A stretch of 64,000 bases of DNA from Calvatia gigantea (taxonomy: Eukaryota; Basidiomycota; Agaricomycetes; Agaricales; Lycoperdaceae), in contig JACAAK010000003.1 of assembly GCA_025093985.1 (NCBI GenBank), positions 2,976,001 through 3,040,000 on the forward strand, given 5' to 3'. The notes beneath the pieces are model-generated. The model was not told the origin of the DNA, searched no databases, and worked only from the letters and a program-made list of their open reading frames with translations. Within the stretch, counting starts at the first letter, position 1. Every line of letters begins with the position of its first letter. The translations under genes and the position numbers were made by a program. Positions 57,076-64,000 of the stretch are shown piece by piece.

Positions 57076-58122
57076 CTAAGTCAGACCACCCCAAGCAGAA
57101 TCAGGACCAGGCCGTTCGAGCTGCCTCTTAACCTTGAGCAGAATGGCCGTTTTCCAGTTGTCCAGCTTGGTCACCGAATCAAATTCTACAACGGCACCAG
57201 TAAATGCCTCCTATGTCACCAGCCTCCACCGCTTCAGCCAGCGCATTGAGGAACTTGGCTTCCCGTGTACTGGGGAATGTATTATCCTGGTTTCCATACT
57301 TCATCAAGTTGCGTTTGGCGGTCACGACGTCCTACAAGTTCAAATTCAGGGAGGTAAGGGAGAGGAAGTGCATTCTCCATACCCTCAAAGCAAGTGCGCA
57401 GAGACCCGCTCGCAGCCAATATTCTTTCACACTGTACTTTGTCAAGGCAGAATTGAGAGAGTGGTCTGCGACCTGCTCGTAGCGGGCTATCGCCTGAGGA
57501 TATTGTTCCAACTCGGCAAGGAGATCCGCAGCGTCCTTGTAACAAGCATTGGCCGTTCTAGGCTCCAGAGTCAACACAAGATCATTAAACAAATGCAAAG
57601 AGCAACCCACGCCGCCGCATCTTCCTGAGAATACCATTCACCGGCTCTTAAAAAGCTGCCACAAGCCTTTCCGAGGTCATGATATTCTTGTAGGTAAATC
57701 TGACCGATTTCTTTCTCGCGATCCGCTGCCTGTCTAAAACGACCAGACTTTGTGAGGTGGTTAATAGTTTGGGTCAGTGCTTGGATGGCAACTAGAAATC
57801 AGATATGGGCTGAGAGCATCAAACAAGAGGGACTGTACTTCTTACGATCTGGATGGCTCTTCTTGTATGCCTTCGCCGCGTTCCACCAGGCATTCCCTGC
57901 TTCGTTGGATTCATTGCACTTCTCCCGGCATTCGGCTTCGCGTGCGAATGCATCTCCTGCCTCCTTAAAAAGCTTCTCGAGCTTGAAACTGTTGGCAGCC
58001 TGTTGATACAGATCGCCGGCCTCCTCAAACTTGGTCGAGGCAGAGGAGAACCAGCCCGTGGAAGAATTGGCTTTCTTATCGGCTTTATCTAGGAGAGCTT
58101 GAGCTGGCGACTTGGAGGGCAT
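57076..58122 (-). CDS. SEC17: Alpha-SNAP (Sec17), apparently frameshifted near the end
   Basis: Adaptor that recruits Sec18/NSF to SNARE complexes; essential in yeast. Exons: 57846-58122, 57611-57791, 57383-57557 and 57076-57331. MPSKSPAQALLDKADKKANS, WFSSASTKFEEAGDLYQQAA, AGNAWWNAAKAYKKSHPD and LAIQALTQTINHLTKSGRF lead on. AADREKEIGQIYLQE, TANACYKDAADLLAELEQY and YWLRAGLCALALR follow. The last exon reads FLNALAEAVEAGDIGG in one frame. The next frame gives FTGAVVEFDSVTKLDNWKTA, ILLKVKRQLERPG and a stop at 57076. The exon is 256 bases, one over a multiple of three. The extra base lies at about 57205-57208. As written the protein would lose its conserved C-terminal helices. Confidence 0.95.
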
Positions 58123-58300
58123 TGTTGATGCTGTAGTTGTGGGCGGAGGTAGGATCAGTTCAGGGGTCACCGCCACCTGTGTGGTGTTATCGGTCAGATG
58201 ACCTCATCCAGACAGCAGTTGGACCCCTAGCCCCCATTAAAACGGGTGCGTGTGCGCCCCTTCGATATCCTATCTCCTCTTAGTCTCTTTCTCCCTTACG
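58123..58300. promoter_or_regulatory. Short divergent promoter, SEC17 / PCM1
   Basis: Only 178 bases separate two divergent housekeeping starts, so both core promoters must lie here. Confidence 0.55.
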
Positions 58301-60215
58301 ATGCCTTTCACTTACAAGAACATTGGCGTCTTTTCTGACCAACACCCCAAGCCTACCTATTACCAGTATCAGTATGGGACAGCTGGCTTCAGGACACTGT
58401 GAGCCGTCCCAACCGTCCGTCCCCGTCAAATTTTATCATTCAACGTTGATGTTCACCTAGCGGCGATCGATTAGAGTCCGTCCTTTTTCGGATTGGAATC
58501 TTAGCCGCTCTCCGAAGTATGAAGTGCAATAGCCACGCTATTGGCGTTATGATCACCGCATCACATAACCCTGAACAGGTGCACCTTTTCCTGAAATGTT
58601 CTCAAACGCGTAGATTCAGCTTCGCTATAAGGACAATGGAGTAAAACTCATCGATCCGCGAGGGGAGATGCTTGAAGCAGCTTGGGAGGCCCACGCCACT
58701 ACCTTAGGCAAACGCCCGCTCGACCGAAGAGCTTGTGAAGGAAATCCAACGCATCGTTGATACTCTCAACATCGATACAACCCGCCCCGCTCGAATCATC
58801 TATGGGCGCGACACCCGCCCAACTGGAGAAATATTAGGTGCCGCTCTTCGAGATGGGATGAAGGCCATTGGCGCCGAAAGTCGTGATGCAGGGATCACGA
58901 CTACCCCCATTCTGCATTATCTTGTCAGAGCAGTTAATTCCAAAGGGACAAAGTTTGAGTACGGCGAAGACAGTGAACATGGCTATTTTACGAAAATGAC
59001 GGATGCATTCAAAAAGCTTGTTGTGAGTTACTTAGTATATGCGTGGTTTCTTACGCTGAACCAAACATATAAGGCGGGCAGGCCGAAAATCTCGCCTTTG
59101 CTTGTCGATTGCGCAAATGGCGTCGGTACAATGGCTGCAGAAAAGCTCAAGGCATATCTTGGAGATACCCTGCCTCTCGTCCTGGAGAATACTGCGACAA
59201 CCAGCTCAGGAGTCCTTAACAACGCCTGTGGTGCTGATTACGTGAAGACCACACAGCGGTTACCTCCTTCTCTCGAAGGGAAGCTGACCGCAACCCAACG
59301 AGGCTGTAGTCTCGATGGCGATGCGGACCGGCTCATGTACTTCTATGTGGATGCAAGAAACCAATTCCGCATGCTCGATGGAGATAAGATTGCCACTCTG
59401 GCTGCTGTGTTCATTGTGGACCTGGTCAAGGCAGCAGGATTGCAGGGTCAGATAAGGGTTGGCGTCGTGCAAACAGCCTATGCGAATGGAGCGTCCACTA
59501 AGTACCTCGCACAGGTGGGTAGTGGTGTTCACTTCGTTCCTGTTTCTTATTGTTGCATCCCAGCGGTTGCCTGTGAAATGTGTTCCTACTGGAGTCAAGC
59601 ACCTCCATCATGCCGCAGAGAGCTTTGATATTGGGGTTTACTTTGAGGCCAATGGTCACGGAACCGTCCTTTTCTCACGAAACACGCAAGAAATACTGGA
59701 GAAACACCAGCCCAACACCCCTGCTCAAGAGACTGCCTTCAACCACCTTGTAAACTTGACCAAATTGATTAATCAAACCGTTGGCGACGCCTTATCCGAC
59801 ATGCTCCTTGTTGAAGTGGTCTTGGCCCATAAATCCTACTCCGGGATTGAGTGGGACTCATTGTACACCGATCTACCCAACCGATTGGTGAAAGTCGTTG
59901 TCAACGATAGGAATGCATTTGTGACCACTGACGCCGAGCGCCGCCTGGTTAGTCCTCCTGGACTTCAACAAAGGATCGACGAAGTTGCCCTCAAGTATGA
60001 TGGGGGACGTACCTTTGTTCGACCCAGTGGCACAGAGGACGTAGTGCGAGTCTACGCGGAAGCCTTGAATCGCGCTCACGCCGACGGTTCGTTCTTCTCC
60101 AGTTCTTGTATTTCGACCTCTGATTATGACTTTAGATCTAGCCTTCCATGTCGCTGGAATGGTTTACGACGAGTCTGGTGGTGATGCCACGAAGCGCCCG
60201 AGAGAGTTCATATAA
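58301..60215 (+). CDS. PCM1/AGM1: Phosphoacetylglucosamine mutase, apparently frameshifted
   Basis: Interconverts GlcNAc-6-P and GlcNAc-1-P on the way to UDP-GlcNAc for chitin and glycans; essential in yeast. Exons: 58301-58398, 58461-58578, 58620-59022, 59074-59514, 59564-60086 and 60136-60215. YGTAGFRTLGDRLESVLFRI, the phosphoserine loop GVMITASHNPEQ, and DNGVKLIDPRGEM come first. Then IYGRDTRPTGE, VDCANGVGTMAAEKL, CSLDGDADRLMYFY (metal loop), FDIGVYFEANGHGTVLFS and FVRPSGTEDVVRVYAE (phosphate loop). Exon 3 is 403 bases between phase-0 ends. The frame shifts +1 near 58706, after AHATTL, where NARSTEELVKEIQ continues one base later. The GG there probably should be G. Confidence 0.95.
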
Positions 60216-60495
60216 AGGCTGTGTTTTTGGCATGGTCTTTTTTAATGGTCACTTTGTAGGTCCTGTAGGTTAGAGTGGACAACTTAGAGTCAATGAGATA
60301 TCATGTAGTGTAAACAGGCGAATATTACCCAGAGTAGGAATTCAAGCGACAGTTACTTACGCGCTACAGTAAGCGTGTGAGTTTGCCCCTTCCTCACGCC
60401 ATAGCACGCAACGAATGCTACTTTTGTCCAACCGTCAACTGTCTCATCCCCAACCACGTCCCCATCCTTCTCTCTATCTTCCCAAGCCATTCTCA

Positions 60496-61983
60496 ATGTG
60501 CCGATTTGTAATATACAAAGGAACTTCACCTGTGCAGCTCTCTCACGTATGTTTCTGTTCATTTTTCGTTAGATGTTCAAGGAAATGATACCTTGCCCTT
60601 CGCCAGCTTCTCACGAGACCCTGTCATTCTATCATTAATCAGGCCTTTGATTCGAGGCTTCGACTGGATACCAGGAGACCAATGAACGGGGATGGATTCG
60701 GTGTCGGTGAGACTTGCATTTCTTCGTTCACGTTTGCCTTTGTAACTTTGCCGCCAGGTTGGTATGATTCTGTACACGACCCGGAACTCGGAAGCCAACC
60801 TTGTATCTTTACGTCTGTGACTCCGGTGGGTTGTCGCTGTGTGTCCAACGTTCTTTCATGGCACCCAAACTTGAGTTCGCTAGGCTTGGAACAATATTAA
60901 CCTCGCTCGACTGGCAGTTAAGATTAAATCTCCTCTTGTATTGTGCGTGAATAGTTTATCTACTTTGGGTTCTCCCGCTAAACCAATATATATATTTAAG
61001 TGGACATGTTCGCGCAACGACCGCCGGAACGTTATCTCTGGACAATTGCCACCCTTTCTCTTATGGGAATCTAATGGTACGCGCGACTTTCTTGGGTCGA
61101 AAGATAAACACAACCGACCTGCGGTAACAGTTCATGCATAACGGCAATATTGCGGATTTCTCTCGGATTAAGCGTCGTCTCCAAGCAGATTTACCTGACT
61201 CTGCCTTCTCCACGGTTCAAGGCAATACGGATTCAGAGTGGTCATTCGCACTCTTTCTGTCCTAAGGTCCGTTCCGATACGCGACACATATCCGGACTCC
61301 TAATTTCTGCTATCTCAGCTTCCTGATCCTGATTCTCGAACCTTTACCTCGGAAATCCTGCGCAAGGCTATGCTCGACACTATCGCCTCACTTAACAAGT
61401 ACGCTGAGGATGCTGGCATCACTGAGCCGAGCTTGATGAATTTCTGCATAACGGACGGGTCGAGTATCGTTGTCACTCGTTATATCTCCTCTAGAAAAGA
61501 TGAGGCGGCCTCTCTGGTACGTTGCCTGAGTTTAGCCTCTTAATATCCCTCCTTAATATGAGCACTCAGTGGTTCTCGTCTGGTACCGAATTCAATGAAT
61601 ACGCAGAGGGTGGTCACTATAGGATGACAAAATCAGATAAACGAGAAAACATTATAATGATTGCGAGCGAGCCGTTGACGTTTGAGAGAGGCGAGTATCT
61701 GCCGTAGTGACCGCGGCAAGGCTAACTTGGGGTTTTGTTAGCCGATTGGATGGAAATCAAGACAAACCATATGGTCGTCGTTACCCCCAGGATGAACTTG
61801 CTGCAGATTCCAATCATTGACAAGTTTTACGTTCCACCGTCAGACCCTGCATCGCTTACTCGCGATACTGAATTCGCTGAAGAGAAGGGGCTGCTAAATC
61901 CGCGTCAGAGTAAAGTATCTCATGATAACAATGTGGCCCATAAGAGTTCAAACAGACGTAAGGTCTCCATCGAGTCCCATTAG
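60496..61983 (+). CDS. DUG3: Dug3-type class II glutamine amidotransferase, apparently frameshifted
   Basis: Part of the fungal Dug2-Dug3 glutathione-degrading complex. Exons: 60496-60546, 60607-60706, 60758-60825, 60884-60942, 61001-61076, 61131-61266, 61319-61516, 61570-61690 and 61742-61983. MCRFVIYKGTSPVQLSH places the nucleophile Cys at position 2, as in N-terminal nucleophile amidotransferases. RPMNGDGFGVGWYDS, CIFTSVTPAWNNINLARLA, FGHVRATTAGTLSLDNCHPF, MHNGNIADFSRIKRRLQ and GNTDSEWSFALFLS follow. FCITDGSSIVVTRYISS and MEIKTNHMVVVTPR come later. Exon 6 is one base over phase. After SFALFLS the frame hits TAA at 61263; skipping one T gives K and a good donor. Intron 61691-61741 is GC-AG. 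Confidence 0.93.
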
Positions 61984-62055
61984 CCTTTGGTGTATAGATG
62001 TAATCCCGGATATAGTAGTATGTAGTAGGTTAATTCCCTGTTAATTTGCTCTCTT

Positions 62056-62126
62056 GTACTTGGTTTTTTATGTTATGTCATGATGCCATCGGAACCCGGT
62101 TGTGGGTAACTTCTCTCGAACGAAAG
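62056..62126 (+). repeat. Direct repeat, copy 1
   Basis: Begins gtacttggttttttatgtta and continues through gtcatgatgccat and cggttgtgggt. It matches copy 2 at 62258 with a 4-base indel and scattered substitutions. Spacing is 202 bases, start to start. Confidence 0.85.
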
Positions 62127-62257
62127 ACAATCCCTCATGGGGGTGACAGGGAATTTCCGTTATCGCCATGATTACGTGCACAGACAGGACCGTCCATCGG
62201 CGGACGACCGGCTGCTCAAGCGCTCACAGTTGGGAATTGTGTGTTGATCCTCCAATC

Positions 62258-62334
62258 GTACTTGGTTTTTTATGTTATATATGTCATGATGCCATGGGAA
62301 CTCGGTTGTGGGTCACCTCTCACAATAGACAACA
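62258..62334 (+). repeat. Direct repeat, copy 2
   Basis: Second copy of the segment at 62056, with an extra ATAT after tatgttat. It lies about 100-180 bases upstream of the thiolase ATG. Confidence 0.85.
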
Positions 62335-62435
62335 TCACGTATGACCAAACAAGCCGGCCGGGTCTACATTATACATGGGTGCTTATAACCTCGCTCTTGT
62401 CTATTTTCATCTGGCATTGCTTTTACCCCGTAACG

Positions 62436-63977
62436 ATGGAGCGCGTCAAACAACTTGCTGGCCACTTGAAGCCTACTGGTGTGGCTGCTCTTGAACGCAA
62501 AAACCCCAATGACGTTGTCATTACCATGGCTATTCGGTCTCCCATCTGCAAGGCAACAAAGGGAGGATTCAAGGATGCAAGGTAGGTCTATCTCGCTTGG
62601 GAAACATGGAAGTTATATTCATCTGGTCAAAAGGATAGATGAGCTGATGCTCGAAATGTTCAGGGTGTGCGGTGTTTCCAGCAATTGAGAGTTTAGCTGA
62701 ATGTTTCCCTTCGCAGCAAACCATTGCGCATTCAAAAATTAACCCGCAGTTGGTCGAGGACGTTTGCGTTGGAACTGTCTTGACCCCGGATCCGGTGTAC
62801 CACGCACGCGCTGCAGCTCTGGCGGCTGGCTTCCCAGACACAACAGCCGTCCAAGTGGTGAACAGGTTCTGTTCGAGCGGTCTTATGGCAGTCACTACCA
62901 TCGCCAATCAGATTGCAACCGGTATTATTGAGGTTGGTTTGGCCCTTGGTGTGGAGAGCATGTCGCACAAGTACGCTTATGATCCTTAAGAATTGTGATT
63001 ATGGCATTTGACCTTCTGTTTTAGCCCGGATACAGGTGGCCCAGAACAGAGCGAACTTGTCGCCAGCCACCCAGTGGCTTGTGATTGCCGAAAGCGCATG
63101 GGATGGACAAGCGAGAATGTTGTTGCTGAGTTCAATATCACCCGTGAAGAACAAGACGCCTTTGCCGCCGAGTCCTACCAGAGAGCAGAGCGTGCCCAGA
63201 AGCTTGGATATTTCGCCGAGGAAATTGTCCCCTTCACGGTTTTCCAGAAGGACCCAAAAACTGGCGAAAAGCGGCAAGTCGTCGTGACAGAAGACGATGG
63301 AATCCGGTACGGCATTACAAAAGAGTCTCTGGCTAAGCTCCGACCAGCGTTCCCGCAGTGGGGTAAGCCCGAGGCCACTACAACTGCTGGGAATGCTAGC
63401 CAGATTTCGGATGGTGCCGCCGCTGTGTTGCTGATGACTAGGAAGAAGGCTGAGGAGCTCGGGCTAGTTATCTTGGCTAAGTATATCACCACTTCTCTTG
63501 CGGGCCTGCCGCCGCGCATCATGGGTATTGGCCCTGTACTGGCTATCCCCAAAGTATTGGAAAAGGCGGGTTTGACAGTCGCGGACGTTGACCTTTTTGA
63601 GGTGCGTTGTATATCTCGAGAGCCGCGCAAATGCCTATTTCTTTAAATTAGATTAACGAGGCATTCGCCTCACAATGCGTATATTGCCTGAAAGCCTTAA
63701 ACCTCCCAGCGTAAGTTTCTTTGCATAATATATACCTATGCTGACATTGACCATCTCTCAGTGAAAAGGTACAGCTCCTTGACTATCACCAGCGTCCACA
63801 CGATTTATTTGTGTATAGGTCAACGTTAATGGAGGAGCCATCGCCTTCGGCCATCCACTAGATGAGTATCTTAACTGTTACTTTTGGCGGGGGGCTTATC
63901 TGGTTACTCAGCTACGCACCAGCGGTGCGCGTCAGATTGCAACGGGCCTCAAGGAGCTGCACCGGAGGAAGGGAAAG
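62436..63977 (+). CDS. POT1/FOX3: Peroxisomal 3-ketoacyl-CoA thiolase, 3' end beyond window
   Basis: Last step of peroxisomal beta-oxidation. Exons: 62436-62581, 62634-62664, 62717-62970, 63025-63601, 63652-63710, 63762-63768 (7-base microexon), 63819-63861, then 63916-63977 before a gtgagc donor. The N-terminus MERVKQLAGHL is a perfect PTS2 signal (R-V-x5-H-L). Thiolase motifs: NRFCSSGLMAVTT with the nucleophile Cys, GWTSENVVAEFN, GNASQISDGAAAVLL, INEAFASQCVY and VNVNGGAIAFGHPL (catalytic His). After GHPL the sequence continues in frame for 54 bases before TSGARQIATGL. Family spacing needs these removed; the cut that fits exactly starts AT and ends AC (63862-63915). The final CxG catalytic region is off the right edge. 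Confidence 0.95.
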
Positions 63978-64000
63978 GTGAGCACAAATTGCATGCACAG

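Larger units (their letters stand above)
61984..62435. promoter_or_regulatory. DUG3 3' flank and thiolase promoter, with duplicated segment
   Basis: This 452-base tandem gap contains a roughly 70-base sequence in two direct copies (next entries). No gene was seen. Confidence 0.45.

Noticed and set aside
58695..58715. Ty1-like +1 frameshift heptamer CTTAGGC in PCM1
   Set aside because: The heptamer is present, but CTT is not in the reading frame, so the Ty1 mechanism does not apply.
60353..60900. Possible small basic minus-strand gene, first considered mitoribosomal
   Set aside because: The plus strand over the same bases encodes clear DUG3 exons with MCRF start and GDGFGVG.
1..64000. tRNA, rRNA, CRISPR, transposase or LTR signals
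   Set aside because: Gaps were scanned by eye for B-box-like motifs, inverted repeats and transposase wording; nothing convincing was found.

Overview
This is a gene-dense stretch of nuclear DNA from a filamentous basidiomycete, most likely an agaricomycete. The genes are split by many 45-65 base introns with GTRNGY donors and YAG acceptors, intergenic gaps are short, and the proteins are fungal: SGT1, Rab4, Pex16, Nus1, Dug3, L-rhamnose dehydrogenase, GT31 glycosyltransferase, and S/T-rich single-pass membrane proteins. I saw no transposon, tRNA, rRNA or bacterial operon structure. Exon joins were checked by reading frame and phase, so most coding lengths below are internally consistent.

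Layout. 0-12 kb: DNA ligase I (minus, 3' end off the left edge), ribosomal protein uS17, PP-Z-type phosphatase, an EamA/DMT transporter, mitoribosomal bL36m, dihydrofolate reductase and a short SGT1. 12-27 kb: a GST-like protein, a GT31 glycosyltransferase, a fungal membrane protein, and two convergent paralogous S/T-rich membrane proteins flanking an isochorismatase-like hydrolase. 27-40 kb: Rab4; a divergent D-serine dehydratase/MFS permease pair; the RBM39-like splicing factor; a short KARI-like reductoisomerase; LRA1-like L-rhamnose 1-dehydrogenase; and a small cupin. 40-57 kb: PEX16, a coiled-coil protein, a CorA-type Mg transporter, RRP36, a large multipass membrane protein, a DUF2235 hydrolase and NUS1. 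57-64 kb: SEC17, PCM1/AGM1, DUG3 and a PTS2-bearing 3-ketoacyl-CoA thiolase cut by the right edge.

Most genes are unrelated housekeeping functions. Possible functional links are the divergent DSD1/permease pair (uptake plus D-amino-acid breakdown), LRA1 next to the cupin (sugar catabolism), and PEX16 with POT1 (both peroxisomal, but 20 kb apart).

The most striking global signal is that seven conserved genes each need exactly one base skipped (+1) to restore a family-typical protein, and none needs -1. Two of them (SEC17, PCM1) are essential in yeast. Insertion errors in the assembly are the simplest reading; recoding is the exciting alternative. Other notable points are a dual-start DNA ligase I (mitochondrial leader upstream of a PIP-box start), three GC-AG introns, and a possible 54-base AT-AC intron plus a 7-base microexon in the thiolase.
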